DNA from: Antedon mediterranea | Lineage: Eukaryota; Echinodermata; Crinoidea; Comatulida; Antedonidae | DNA: 64,000 nt | Assembly: GCF_964355755.1 (NCBI RefSeq) | Contig: NC_092672.1 | Location: 23,372,501 to 23,436,500, forward strand | Direction of reading: 5' to 3' | Shown here: piece after piece, positions 34,394 through 47,523 of the stretch | Layout of the letters: each line of letters opens with the position of its first letter | Position numbering within the stretch: position 1 is the stretch's first letter | Position numbers and translations under genes: made by a program | The notes under the pieces: generated by a model | What the model saw: the letters and a program-made list of their open reading frames with translations, nothing else | What the model was told of the DNA's origin: nothing | Database searches by the model: none

Positions 34394-35914
34394 GATGACA
34401 AAAAACGCCTAAACAAAGCACACAAACACACACCTAACAGAGTATCTCGTCCTAACGTACTATGTTACAGTGGATACGCCGGACTGATTCTATGACTCGC
34501 TACACTATGCCGGTGAACAGTCCCGGTAGCGATTTTTTTTTTCGTACATAAGTTGGGGACCCCCTCATGAAACGTCACAAAATAAACATGAATAATTCAT
34601 CAGTTAAATTTTCTTGTTCCGTGTGCACCCAAACGTATAGCAACAAGAAGTGATTACACGACAAGTGCGGTACGATTCTAGGCCTATCTCCGCTGTTGTT
34701 GCGGCGTGCGATTTCATAGAAGAATAGCGGCGTTTTGTGTGGATTGTCGAAATAATCAGCCTTTAGTTTATGGTGTTTTTAATATAATTTATTACTAAAG
34801 AATTACGTGTTAAAATTATAGTTTCTATTAATACTATTAGGCCTAATTATTAGTCTCTAAACCCATGTCTATTCTAGGCCTAGTAGTAGCTGTGTGGGTG
34901 GTGTGTGTGACGTGTGTGTGTATGACACAATCCGAGTAAATAAGTCAGCAAAATTAAACAATAAATTCATTACAAAAAAATACATTTTTTATTTTCGTGG
35001 GTCTAATCTTCCCATCTCATGTGTTCATATACGCACATTTTTAAAGTTCCTTTGAGTACATGCATATTGTTTGATAATAAAATAGCAGAATTAAAAAAAT
35101 ACAGTACACAAATTAGACACATTCTTTATTCTTGTGGGTCTAAGCTTTCTTTGGGCTATGTCCAATGAATTACTACTTAGTTTAATGTCTTGCCTAGCTG
35201 TCGATTAGCCTCGACTCGACACATTTTGTGTGAAGAAGAGTGCGCGAAGGCAATCACGTGAATTGACTTAGAATCCTAGGCCTACTGTACTAGTAGAAAG
35301 TATCGTATCGCAGTTGTGTAATCACTTCTTGTTGCTATACGCTTGGGTGCACACGGAACAACAAATTTAACTGATGAATTATTCATGTTTATTTTGTGAC
35401 GTTTCATGAGGGGGTCCCCAACTTATGTACGAAAAAAAAAATCGCGTCCCGGTATGTGAAAAAATGCACCGATTTGCAACGTATCCAACAACTAGTTCTC
35501 TAGTCTAACAGTATTTTTGCCCTGTTAGATTAACAAAACAGGGCAACGGTTTCCAACGTATCAATAATCAATGTATTCTAATAGATATAAATAGTATATC
35601 AAAAGATCAACTTAGCCTCGGCTAGCTTCTCAAGGTTAGATAAGGTTGGTATTTCTCCCTCGTTTGTGACGTATTGCAACGCTCAAACTTCGTGACTTGT
35701 CTTCGTGACAGTACGAAAAGAAATGATGACGGTAACACGTGGGAGTTGTCCCACGAGAGGGCGCTAGAGCGGAATGTACCATTCTTTATGAGGTGAATTC
35801 GGGTAGAATTCTTCTTTTCGTATTTGTTTCGCACTTCGTGGAAAAGGGCTATTGTCGGGTTTATCCAGGTAAGCAGCACTTATAGACTACCAACACCATT
35901 TCTGGTTTGTGTAA

Positions 35915-36005
35915 TTTATTGTACTATACATCACAGCCACTGATCATAACTGGGCCCTCTTGGAGACCAGTCTTTGACTGAAGAGGTTGCCCAGTATAAA
36001 CAAAA
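35915..36005 (+). mobile_element. SINE 3' tail, 5'-truncated
   Basis: The phrases CATCACAGCCACTGATCA, ACTGGGCCCTCT and GAGACCAGTCTTTGACTGAA match the 3' half of the SINE at 44901-45235. The tRNA-like head and central part are missing. It lies just outside the fold-back element. Confidence 0.75.
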
Positions 36006-37991
36006 TATTTTAATTTCAATAATGACACGTCAACCAGTAATTTTGATCAAAACAAATTTAAGGCAAATGTACTGCATTACTTTACATATAGTCTACTCGC
36101 CCTAATTTGCTAAACATTTTAGCAGCTAGAAATATTGCCACATAATTTTTTTTGGTAAAAAATGTGTATTTTTGTTCCGTCCAATGTTGAGAGTGGCCTA
36201 ACAACAATGAAATCCATAAATTATAAATAATTACAACATTGTTTTTCATATGTATGGACAATGGTGTTTATAACCCTTTAATTAACCTCACATTTCATAG
36301 GATACATACTGTACAGTACAAACAATGGCATAGACTCAACATTAGGATGTTTTTTCACTGACAGAATTAACTTGGATTGATTCAACAGCAAAGTGAAGTT
36401 CTCGTTCATGTTTTATGCCACAAATTCAGACCACTGGTTCCTTCATGCACAATACAATTGTGTCATCATCTCCAATGAATCTTTGCTTACAAGAAATCAA
36501 AGTGGTTCTGAAGCGGGTTGATTTGACAGATTTCCATGTTAATTCATTGCTCCTTGCTTATTCTTAGTAATATTGTAATACATCAACACAACTTCTGTAA
36601 CACAAGGCAAACTAGTGCTGATCTATTGATACTAACACTAAGAAATCTTCTGACAGACTCTGAGCTGGTTTATATCCATTGTTAATCTAATTTGTTTTCA
36701 TTCTGAATTGTCTGATTTGGCATAACCATCTGGTATGCAAACACAATAATCAAAGGAAGTGTCCTCATTATCACATTACCTGTACAAATTGTTGGACTTT
36801 ATTATTAGGAATTTAAAAGAGAAAAAAATGTTACCTTTGAGTTTGTTTTTTTAAATTACAGTATAACAAAGTTTACTAAAATACATTATGACTCTGAGAA
36901 TAAGAACATGATGTTTGGTATGATAATTATCTATACTATGTGAAATATAATAACCTCTATGTGCTTAATATTTTAACCCAAGCTGGTCACAACCTCATAT
37001 GTATGTGCCTGATCAAGGCAGGATCAGATGTGAATGTTGCAAGCGATGTAAAGTCATATATTTAACAAAATATTTAACTTTTTTTTCCAATTTAAAAAGT
37101 CTAGATTCATTTTTCATAAAATCTACAAATTGGAGTAGTAAAGATTTTGTCTGATTTAATGTTGTAATTATAGATACAAAATCTTCACTCATCTTAAACC
37201 TTATTCATTATTTTAATGATTTACATTAATACATATACAACAAATACAATACATTAGTTTATATTTTTGAATGACAGGTTTGCCAAATATAATTGTGGAA
37301 CATTTCAAAAAATTACAGCATATAATTACTGTAGATAAAACCAAATTACATTTGCTCATAAGAGCATTATTGTTCTACGGATGTGCCTTGAAAGCTTTGG
37401 TCTTTGCTCTATCGTCTTACTGTACACCATCGCTTGTAGTATAATATCCCACTACCCGGCCTGTGTTAACTATAAAGGCATCCATGTCTAATTCATATGT
37501 TATATTTACCTGTTTCAAATGAAAAAAATGGATAGCTAAACTGATTTAAATTTAAAGAAATGCAGAGAATAATTTGCAAGCATATTAATTATATTGAACA
37601 TAATGAACAACTATCTAAAAGGTAGTCTTCTTTATTGTACCTTTTTAATATCCTAGATGTGGGTAAAGTACATTGGAAGAATCCTCTTTTACTTCTCATC
37701 TGTTAACATACATATTTTATTTGTTTATTCTTTAACTTCATTTATATATTATTCTTCATTTATATGTAAAATTGTGAAATTCTAAGCATGCCATGAAACA
37801 TTTTATTATCTTATTTTATGCAATGTAATTATATTCTTCAATTTAAAGTAGGATCTTGATGTTTTTCAACAACAGATAGCTATAGAAAGAAAGTTGATTG
37901 AATATAATTATATGTAACTTTTTTAGAAAATGGTTTAAAAAAAAAGAAATATTTGATACAGTATTTAAAATGAATTAATGAAAACAATTAC
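36006..37991. other. Intron DNA around the truncated ankyrin exon
   Basis: Apart from the ankyrin remnant at 36973-37047 nothing is recognised. The sequence is AT-rich with no element borders defined. Confidence 0.4.
36973..37047 (+). pseudogene. Truncated ankyrin exon remnant
   Basis: In the frame ending at a GTAAAG donor-like site (37048) the codons read LTQAGHNLICMCLIKAGSDVNVASD. The AGSDVN part and the 11-residue spacing from GH match the second half of an ankyrin module. The first helix (TALHLAA) is missing: upstream bases are ordinary AT-rich intron and no acceptor stands at the correct distance. It belongs to neither the A nor the B type, so it represents a third module lineage in this gene. 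It could be a relic of an older exon lost by deletion. Confidence 0.6.
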
Positions 37992-38844
37992 CGTATATTT
38001 CGGTGTATAAGTCGCACCTGTGTATAAGACGCACCCCCAACTGAGAGTGAAATATCGGTATTTTTTATATCGTCGATGTATAAGACGCACCTTATATTTC
38101 ATCAAAACAATGTTTTTTTAAATTGTAATCAATATTATTGTAATAATATATTTTGTTATATCTACAACGGCGTCCTTTATTTAGGTTTTTTCTTACCTAG
38201 GCTTGGCCGCGCCCAGCCTCAACAAGTTCTTTCTAACTTGTTATTCATGAGTTTCGCCGCAACATCGAGTGCATGACCGTGTGTGTAACACGCACGCTAG
38301 CCTCGCTCGATCATTTCGAGAGGGCGCACGTTTTCACGGACAATCGTATACGATTAGTATCTATGTATCCGAGAAGTGTGTACGCTAGGTCCATGCTATA
38401 ATCACCTGGAGAATATACTAGTCGAATACCGTACACCATGTGCCACCAAAAGAAGGGCTTGCGCTTGGGGCACGGCGATCGTGCGTATAACTACTGTATA
38501 AATAAATACTACAGTATTCCAATCGTACGACGTAAACGTTTACAAATGAAATTTTATCGGAGCGCCATATGAACAAATCTTTTCATCATATTTAGTATAA
38601 CATCATGCTAAAATGACTTGAAAACTAGGCCTAGGCAGAAGCAGGTTGCCGTTACGTTAGTTAGTTACTGTAGCTAGGCCTAGCCTACTCACTCAGGCCT
38701 AGCAAACGAGGTGACGATAGCCTAGGCCTATGTACACTACAATCTGTGTGGTGAGGCATTTATGTTCGGTGTATAAGACGCACCCTTAATTTAGAGGTCA
38801 AATTTGCGTGTCAAAAGTGCGACTTTATACACCGAAATATACTG
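37992..38844. mobile_element. TA-flanked TIR element, pogo/Tigger-like, 853 bp
   Basis: The left end is CCGTATATTTCGGTGTATAA and the inverted right end CAGTATATTTCGGTGTATAA. TA lies on both sides (37990-37991 and 38845-38846). The motif GTATAAGACGCACC recurs three times near the ends (38023, 38080, 38771). The interior 38190-38760 is richer in GC and CG dinucleotides. No transposase ORF. Ends beginning CAG with TA duplication fit pogo/Tigger-type elements. Confidence 0.78.
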
Positions 38845-40458
38845 TATGCATTTCTTCAATAGTCGCAAATGGTAACTGGCTGGCCTCTTAATTTATTTCA
38901 AAATGTACCCAACTTTGTCAATAAATGATCCAATATTGTGAAATAAGTAAATTATATTCTAATTTTAGCTATTAATTATGTGAAAATCATTCAATTTGAG
39001 GCCTCTAATATTAATCTCATATTAGTAAACATGTCCTGATCAATTTTAAATTTCAGTGCTAAATAAACTTGTCTCCTAAAAACTTAGTTTTCTTCATCTT
39101 TCTGAGATAAAACATTGTTTGAATGCCTTTCTGATGAATTTGACAGTAAAACAAAGGTTATTTCATTGCAAACCATTGTTTATATCACCATAGTTAATAC
39201 AGTTTTAAAGAAAACTGAATAGGCCAAATTTGTTTCATGTCCAGGATTTGAATTTTTTATTTTTTATTTGAGAAATGTACAAAATATGTGAAAGATGGTG
39301 TTACAGTTCAGTTGTGTTTACATACCTTAGAGTGTGTAATAAATGCTTCATTTTTATTTTTTTTATTACTATTAAAAGATACAATGTAGCTAATAAATTA
39401 GAAAGTCTTCCATCTACAAAATTTGATTATAAAGGAAATATGAAACTAATTAACATTTTTTTAAATTTATTTTATCTTTCATATGTTATTAATCTATGAT
39501 TTATATATACTACAGCTTGTGTATCTGACAGTGTTCTTTCTTCTTTATTTTAAATAAAAAAACGTCAGTTTGGAGCAATGTTAAATGATCAAAGCTAAAC
39601 ATAATTGTCAAAAATAATAATTATAATACAGTTAACCTTTCCACCTATGTACTGTAATTATTATTTACAAACTTTCTTATTTACAAATGCTGGTAAAATC
39701 ATCACTAAGTTTGTTTACACTTGATATACTTACTTTCTGCAATGTAAATTATAATATTTAAAGTACTATGTTATTTCAAAATTACATGGAACAATAAAGT
39801 TATTGATTAATCATTAATACTCCTCACACTTTTTAAAATTTTATTAATCAAATACTGTACTTTAATAATATTGATAATGTGCCAAATTGTTAAGTTAAAT
39901 TGAGATTTGCTATTGTCTTAAAAACAAAAAACCAATATATTCTATAGGCTAAATCTTATATAATTTATTTTAAATTGTATTTTTAAGTGTATATGGTCAT
40001 TATTACAGTTATGATCATACTTCGGTTGAAAATAATTTCCATTAAACAATTCTATAAGAGAAGGAGCACAATACATGCAATGGCTTTCTTTAACTTACCA
40101 GTATTTTCAGTTAATTCATTGCAATTATTATACTACTATATAATTTGAATTCAAGCAAATTATTTAGTTAGACAGGAGTAATAATGTAATACAATCACGC
40201 TGCTAGAAACAATGGTCAATCCAATTAATTGTGGTCCCAATATGTCCCTCATAAAGAATGATAAAATAATAATAATAATGGATAAATAAATCACAAATAA
40301 CTTTAAAATCATAGCACATGGGCGGTACTCACCAATTTTCATATTTGTTGCTCAAAAACCAAAATGTAAAACCGCTAATGCTAGAGAATTTATTTACAGA
40401 ATTATGGCTAAATCAGCATTGCATTAAACTATCACATGGAAGTTTTCAAATATTATAT

Positions 40459-40603
40459 ACTATGGCCCTGTTTCTGCTGCCAAGAATGTACACACTGTAT
40501 ATGGTATATTTTATATGGTATTTTTTGTGGCAGCAGAAATGGGTCTCATAAAAAATATACTGTATAAACATGGAGCTATAAAATTAGTTTTTATAGCTCC
40601 ATG
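40459..40603. repeat. Two adjacent perfect inverted repeats
   Basis: TTTCTGCTGCCA near 40471 pairs with TGGCAGCAGAAA near 40531. Immediately after, CATGGAGCTATAAAA (40569-40583) pairs with TTTTATAGCTCCATG (40589-40603) around a five-base loop. They may be the ends of small MITEs. No ORF. Confidence 0.6.
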
Positions 40604-41608
40604 GTATAAATATACCGCATATTTATCTTGATCATTATCGATATCGTTAACTCTGATATTTTATCATATATTTCTTGCACCTTTCTGCTGCCTTATGAAT
40701 ATACCATCTATATTGTTCACCCATAACACAAAATATATTGATACTATTACTACTTACCACTTGCAGAATTGCAATATTGCTGTACAGGTATGCTGTTGGC
40801 CTGCTAATTGTGGTCGTGTCTTTTCATTTCTTAAAGTTAAAATCACTGGATTATCCTTATTAAATCTACCCTCTCCTGCTAGGGTTATTAACGCCACTGG
40901 CGAGGCGTAACAGCTTCCTAACGCTAATCTGCAGCTTAGTTCACATACAAAAATATGTACACTGCTTAACATAACGCCACCGTCAGTCTGAACATACCCT
41001 AAGACACTGAACAGTACTATGTTTAAAAATAAAAGTGATTAATCAAAAACTCCAGCTCCTCCACATAAAACTCCTAGAAAGTAGGAAGCCTTTGTCCTCT
41101 TCCCTGACTGACTGAGCAGATATACCTATGATCTCTCTATTAATAATTTATATTGTAGGCTAAACCTTATTATGTAAACAGAAATATCAATGAAAATTCT
41201 TCTTCACTAAAAAGTTTTTAAAAGATATGCTACATTATTAGCAATTCACACCTAAATCCAGCCCTCAGTCTTAACCCTTTTCCAACATGCAATTCGTTTT
41301 TTAAGGATATTCACTACATTATTAGCAAATTACCCCCTAAATCCACCCTTTTCCAACATGGCTGTTGAAAAAGTGTGTCATCCAATGGAATAGTTTTATT
41401 GCCAGCATTGTATGTCTGTGGATTTTCCATCTGAATTGACATAGCAGCAATCAATCATTTAATTAAGAAACCTTTGATATCAACAAACGTATAAGCCACT
41501 TTCGAAGTTACCTACTTCTATTCTAGTTGTAGTTAAATTGTTTCTACTGAATAATAATTTAAACGAAACACAATCGGCCTATAAAATTAGAAGTTAAAAC
41601 AAAACTAG

Positions 41609-41690
41609 AGGTGCCATTTATTATGAATTTCATGTGCGAAAGCATTTCCGGCCATCTAGAGGTGTCATTTAACAAAATTTGCTTTAAATC
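41609..41690. repeat. Dispersed repeat fragment
   Basis: GAGGTGCCATTTATTATGAA followed by TTTCATGTGCGAAAG and GGCCATCTAGAGGTGTCATT matches 5838-5920. Type unknown. Confidence 0.55.
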
Positions 41691-41865
41691 CCGCTCCCTT
41701 TTCAGATCCTGGTTAAGGCCCTGGACATTTGGGCAATCCCCTTAAGATAGTCCTGCTACCGCCCCTGTAAATAATTCTAAGCATGTGAAACAAAATACTG
41801 ATTATTGATTATTTGAAAGTGGATAATTTAAACACATAAAATATGTTGGTATCACATGGATGACA

Positions 41866-41880
41866 CACACACACACACAG
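41866..41880. repeat. CA microsatellite
   Basis: Seven CA units in a row within GATGACACACACACACACAG. Confidence 0.85.
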
Positions 41881-42320
41881 AGTGATATCACTTTGTTAGT
41901 TTTTTCTGTCTTGTGCTGCTATTTGGTATTCTAGCTTTAAAGTTAAAAAAAAAAATAAGATAAAATGAGTTGAATATTTATTATTGAAATGAGTATTTAT
42001 TATTCAATTACATAATAAAAAATTAGTTTTGATAGCTGAATTCAATTAGCTTGGTGTTTATGAACATCTATTACTACATTAATACATAACTTGCTTGCTC
42101 ATCTTGATTGTGCTAAATACTTATGCTAGGGTTTTATTTCTAGATTTTTCGTCCTCTTTTAATACTATACAATCAAATAATATTTTAATGAAATCAGTAA
42201 AACAGCTTATAGAATAATAGGAACTAAAGAGAACACTAAAGATATTGTTAAAAGTGCCATAAGTAAAAAGTAATTATGTCGGATGAGTATCACCCTTCCT
42301 CATCATTACCTTGTCTTTAG

Positions 42321-42595
42321 TACCAAGATGGAAAACCCAATAGGATGAGAAACTCGTTTCTCCCTACTGCAATGAGTCAATTCAATGAAACTTGGAAACA
42401 TTGATCATTTTATGCTATACCCTTACACACACCAATCTTGCTTGTATTTTGTATTTTAAACGATTTATTTTATCTGTATTTTACCAAATTTTAACATTTT
42501 TTAACTCATTTTTATATCTTTATGTGAATTTTTAACTTGAACAAACAAAAATAATGTACATATTTTTCTGTGTTTGACCATGAATAAATGAATAC
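42321..42595 (+). mobile_element. LINE 3' end with ORF tail
   Basis: The + strand reads YQDGKPNRMRNSFLPTAMSQ then FNETWKH and a stop. This matches the NRxRNSFxPxAxxxxN signature at the C-terminus of many CR1/Jockey-type LINE polymerases. An AT-rich 3'UTR follows, ending near AATAAATGAATAC. Everything upstream of this tail is missing (5' truncation). Confidence 0.65.
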
Positions 42596-44900
42596 TAGGC
42601 CGGTATTTTGTTTTAAATAGTAAAGAGCAATGATATTAAAGGATGTAATATACACCCATTTTAGACCCATTTTTAGTTTTCCATAATACATTACAAGGGC
42701 CTATACATTTTATATTACACAGTGCCTCACTCATCATTTATTTTACTTTTTAAAATTTCTTTTTTTGTTCGCACTTTCAGTACCAGTGTACTGTTCAACA
42801 AAAACCAATGTACTTGACAGTGATTATTTTGCTTTTTATTAAAAAGAAAGAAATTAACAAACACAAATAAAAAATAAAACTTGGTCTACTAAAATCCGTG
42901 AATAAGTGCATATATATTAAAAGCTTTGGTTGCAGTGCAAGTTAGTTGACCAATAACCAGTAATTTGTTTAGTTTTGAGTAGGTGTACTGTAATAATATC
43001 ATAGGCTATAAAACATGTACATTAACATTTATATCCTGATGAATTTCAACATTTCTTAAAAGCTAAATGGAACTTAGTCTACAACCTAGTTTTCCTGATA
43101 ATATCTATCTGAGATCAAACTTTTTACACTTATTGATAGATTTGTTTGATAATAAAACAAAGGGATTGTCATTGGCAACCCTTATCACCATGGTTAGGAA
43201 AAGACTGAATAACACAAATTGTTAAAGACTGTTCGTTTCATGTCCAGGATTTGAATTATTTATTTGTTATGCGGGGTAATTACTATTAGTCAATCAATGA
43301 ATTCTACTACAAATAGAAATATGTTGTAAATGCAATATTGTGGGCATGCAATGCATGTGGTGGGGCGTTTACTTAAGGAAATAGTCCAAATGATGTTCTA
43401 TAGGGACGTAATATTCGTGGGGGATTATTCAAAAGAGGGTGTTTAATCAAATTGTCATCCATGCACCCTACCAGGTCCCCATCTCTGAAACCTATCAGCA
43501 CCACAACCACACAGGTTCAGTACATTTTCTAGTAAAAAGATCCCCACCTTCATTAACAACCCAGCAAATGGGCATTTGATATGGAAACACAATCTAAAAT
43601 GTTTGTCACCGAAGTTGAGCTTGAGTGACAGTCGATACTGAAACACACATGGAATTTGATTTAGTGATTTGAATAAAATAAATTTAATTAATTTCAAACA
43701 ATGACAATTTATTTAATTTATTTAAAAATTGATATTAAAATATAAAGCATTTTGTTCATTTAATCTGGGGATGGTAATGGGGTAAAAAATAAATAATAAT
43801 TTAAGTATAAGCTAGTAAAATAGTTTGTATAGCAGAATTGCTATGGAAGTTTACTCAATAATATAGTTCTGCTGTTACCACTATTACATTCTTGAATGAT
43901 TAATTAACACCAAACATGTTGAGTGCTTTCTGCCTTTTTAGCTTATATACATTTTGCCATTTTGGTTCTTAATATCAGGTGAATAGTGGTAAAGTTGGCA
44001 CCACCTGCAGTTGATTGAAAGTATCAGTTAAATGTTCTTGATTTTAATTTCGAGGACCTATAATCATTGATACAACCGAAGTATCATAACCCTTATCTAT
44101 CTTATCTAGTTTGTTAACTCTTCTCAAAATGAATTCACAAGGTTCTTCTAGATAGTGTAGTGTTTTTTCGTTTGTTTTTTTGATCACTTGCCTAATTTCA
44201 GGTCTTGAAATTTAAAAATGAATATTTGGTTGAAATAAATGAAAAAATGATGAAAATGAGAGCCTCTGTTTAGGCTGTACACTTTTATGTTTCAAACAGT
44301 ATAGTTGTAAAACAAAATGTTAATGATAATGGTTTATTACATTTTATAGACTTGTTATTATGGCTACGTATGGCTGTGTATTAATTATATAAACAGTTTA
44401 ATTTTCTATTAATACCAAACATGTTGGATAATCATTTGACTAATATCAAAATAAGTTTATTGTTTAATAATATTTTGCTTTTATAAATAATCATAGTTAT
44501 ATCTAAATAAAATACCAAAAAGTAATTAATTTATTATTTAAAGTATTTATTATTCCAATACACAACAAATTAGTTTTGCTTATTATTACTCTGAATCTTT
44601 TTAGTTTCTTTGTAATAATAGTTAATTCTTGTTTATATTGTTTTAAAAGTATTTGTACTAAAAAAATATTAGTTTAATAAGTAGTATTTTTAATGATTTC
44701 AGTAGGCTGTGAATCATTTTAGTTGTATGCCTAATTACTGTAATTATACCATAAATTGTCAATATTATCTTATAGTTTAAAAAGTATAAACTAAAATATA
44801 ATAAATTAAGACTCTTTGTACACATGTTGTACATCATTGCTTTTTTTGTTGTTGTACATCATTGCTTTTTTATACCGTTGCCACCGCATTTTCGGTCTTT

Positions 44901-45235
44901 CATTGAGTGAGTGGCCGAGCGGTTAAGACAGTGGAACCGTAATTACGTAGCCATAACATCGGCAGGGGTTCGAGGCTCACTCACTCCATGGTTCTGGTGG
45001 TAGAACGAGTCTTCTCGGATAAGGACTATAAACCGTAGGTCCAGTGTACACATCTAGCTCGTGTGCACTTTAAAGAACCTAGTACATCTTTCGAGACGAG
45101 TAGGCCGGGGGGGGGGGGGGTTACCCCGGTGTATTAGTACATCACAGCCACTGATCACCAACTGGGCCCTCTGGGAGACCAGTCTTTGACTGAAGAGGTT
45201 ACCCAGTATAAATATAAATTTCAATTCAATTAAAA
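44901..45235 (+). mobile_element. tRNA-derived SINE with empty-site proof
   Basis: The head 44905-44987 has a class-II tRNA look: paired ends GAGTGAG/CTCACTC, A box TGGCCGAGCGGTTAAGACAG and B box GGGTTCGAGGC. The body contains CTCGGATAAGGACTATAAAC and GTGTGCACTTTAAAGAACC, then a 14-G run near 45107-45120, and the tail holds GGGCCCTCTGGGAGACCAGT. The flanking duplication is GTCTTT (44895-44900 and 45236-45241). The paralogous position near 61055 reads CGTTCTTTGCAATACC without the element. The central phrase resembles conserved SINE core domains of invertebrates, but the family was not identified. Confidence 0.85.
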
Positions 45236-46289
45236 GTCTTTGCAATACCCATGTTTATACTGTTATATACATTAATATCTTTCCTTTTTTAATAGTGCCA
45301 TCTATGTTTTGATATTTTCCAAAAATGTTATAGTGCACGCTATTAGTGTGGACATAACTATCATAAAACCTCTCAATATTTCATTTGTTCAAGTTGAGAT
45401 GTCATACACTTTAATTCATCGTTCACATCAGCAGTTGATTGAATGTAATGTTTAAATATTATCTACTCAACAAATATGTTCCATTTGTATAATGTACAGT
45501 ACAGTAAGCATTAGCAAACCTTTACATTATTTTTTCTTTTTGCGCATTTAAATACCCTATAAAGTATGAATACACATGTGGTTGATAACCACAATAAAAT
45601 AAAATATAGATAAATTGGCCAGACAAATTGGTACGCATACTGGCCCACATCTTTCAGTTTCACTACATTATACTGGTACTGCCAGTAACTGCTGCTGCTA
45701 ATAACTTTATCAATTCCAATAATTCAGACAACAATGAATACAAATAAAAAACAACAAAAAACAACTTTTTACCATAAAAAAGACTTTCTGAGATAACAGT
45801 TTTAATTATTGTTCTTTCTTCATTAAATGATATTTTTTAAATTGATATTCTATTTAATAATTTAAGAACTAAAGATTTATTATCAATTATTTTTGTTTAA
45901 AAATCAGTAGTAAACATTTTGTGTAATATAAATATAGTTTGAATTACTAGACTATAGTACTATGCATATTCTGAGTGGCATTACTCACTAAGGTTGGAGT
46001 GACCCACTCATACCCATACATTCTAGTGAACAAAAAAATGTATAATTTTTCATGAGCCTTCGTTGTACAGCAGCAGCCGACAAACGTACTTGCTAATCAA
46101 AATATTCATTATCTATATACCCCATTCGCCAAAAATATTTACCATAGAGGAAGGATTGTTTTGACCATTAATTATTCAATGATATATCTGACGGTAATTA
46201 TACTTAGCCCCTATGTTGACAGCCAAAACATTGTTTATTGAACATAGGTCAAACTAATGTCTGTATACATCTCATAGACTCTCTGTGCG

Positions 46290-46520
46290 CATGCCCAGTT
46301 TGAATTTAAAAATTCCCATTTAGACTCTTTTCTCAGACGTGCTTTGAGGTGTGCTCATGTCCAGTTTGTGTTTCTAAATACCCATTTAGACTCTTTTCCC
46401 AGACGTGCTTTGAGGTGTGCTCATGTCCAGTTTGTGTTTGTAAACACCCATTTAGACTCTTTTCCCAGAAGTGCTTTGAGGTGTGCTCATGTCCAGTTTG
46501 TGTTTCTAAATACCCATTGT
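46290..46520. repeat. 66-bp tandem repeat
   Basis: Units carry CCCATTTAGACTCTTTTCCC, AGACGTGCTTTGAGGTGTGC and TCATGTCCAGTTTGTGTTTC, at spacing 66 (46361, 46427, 46493), with a diverged first unit. Because 66 is divisible by three, it makes spurious repeated ORFs. The paralogue at 62110-62200 has about two units. Confidence 0.88.
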
Positions 46521-47523
46521 TTCAGCCTTAATAAACTATTATAAGCCTGCATTGTAAATGTTTCCTAATGCTTCCATTCTCTTGAATGTAACTGCCTACA
46601 AAAAAAAATTGTTGTGTACTTTTTGAAAATTTACTTTTTCATTCATTTTATTTACTGAAATATAAAACATTTCAATAGAATAAGCAATGATTGTGGAACA
46701 AACAACACTTTATTTGTTTATTGGTATACTCAGTGAGCATGGTCTACTAGGAAAGTTGTATGTAGCCTCAGTGAATATTATTCACATCCTATACACAATG
46801 TATATCATTCCACTGTTTGTCTTAAATGTTCATCAAACTAATATATTAATATTTATTAGCTTGTTATAAAATCATTAGTTATAGGATTTATAGTATAGAT
46901 AATTTTTAGTTGCATTGAATCTTTTTCAAATGTTGGTATGTAAACATGTGAATAAATAATGTTTTTTTGTTTGTTATAATTACTGTTATTTCCAGTGAAT
47001 TTTTTTTATATCTTTGAATTAAAAAGAATAACATTTTATATGAATTTAAATTTTATTGGCATTTTGAACAAGTCAGTTCAATAAGTATATTACACAAATA
47101 ATAAAAATATAAAATTGGTCATGGTATTTCTAAAAACTGTCCATTTGATCTTATCTTGACTTTCAAAAATGAGAACAAATATACGTTATGTGGTTCAAAA
47201 AGGTGTCTACAATTAAATTGTCCATCTTGTATTATCAGATTAAACTCAAGATTAACATTGTTACAATCAATATTTAGACTAATATGCTACACTTGCAAGA
47301 ACTTGTACTAGCTAAACTCCACAACCACACCATAGAGCAATGAACTATTTCTTTGCTCTATCATCACATAAAGGATATATTAACATAATGAAGTTAGTTA
47401 AACATGCCCCTGAAAGTAAAAGTTTGTATGCCAAACCTTCAATAATTTAATATTTAAACAAATTTATATAAATAAAACTAAAATGTGATTGATAATTTTT
47501 ATTGTATGTATTTCATATTATAG

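Larger units (their letters stand above)
33032..34528 (-). mobile_element. GC-rich cassette with inverted ends, inserted in the fold-back arm
   Basis: The ends are 73-bp inverted repeats at 33032-33107 and 34455-34528 (starting ACCGGGACTGTTCACC), with very few mismatches. Between them base composition jumps well above the surrounding AT-rich DNA, and codon use favours C/G third positions. It carries one decayed ORF on the minus strand. The uninterrupted arm junction is seen on the other side of the fold-back element at 35445-35455, which acts as the empty site. Type unknown; inverted terminal repeats plus a gag-like ORF would fit a deleted DIRS-type retroelement, but this is inference. Confidence 0.6.
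32605..35889. mobile_element. Fold-back element, 3.3 kb, with cargo
   Basis: Long inverted arms. Arm A is 32605-33035 and its inverse A' is 35448-35889 (outer phrase TGCTTACCTGGATAAACCCG; further in CATTCCGCTCTAGCGCCCTC and ACAGGGCAACGG). Arm C is 34530-34665 and its inverse C' is 35312-35450 (AAGTTGGGGACCCCCTCATG). Right-hand C' and A' are adjacent, whereas left-hand A and C are separated by a 1.5-kb cassette (33032-34528). The simplest reading is one fold-back element with 0.57-kb arms whose left arm received a later insertion. The spacer 34666-35311 has no ORF. No transposase is visible. Confidence 0.72.
38847..42820. other. Intron DNA between exon relics and block B1
   Basis: No gene. 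Items listed separately are the inverted-repeat cluster (40459-40603), a dispersed repeat (41609-41690), a CA run (41866-41879) and a LINE tail (42321-42595). 39010-39250 resembles 43020-43260 and 59200-59440 (TTTCATGTCCAGGATTTGAA, AACAAAGG.TTGTCATTG.AA), so part of it is an old copy of the start of block B. Confidence 0.4.

Noticed and set aside
44905-44987. A tRNA gene
   Set aside because: Promoter boxes are good, but the stems are imperfect and the sequence continues into a SINE body with target duplications and an empty site in the paralogue.
46344-46544. ORFs with a 22-residue repeat (CAHVQFVF)
   Set aside because: The 66-bp tandem unit is divisible by three, which opens the frame by chance; the paralogue at 62110 has fewer units and no equivalent ORF.
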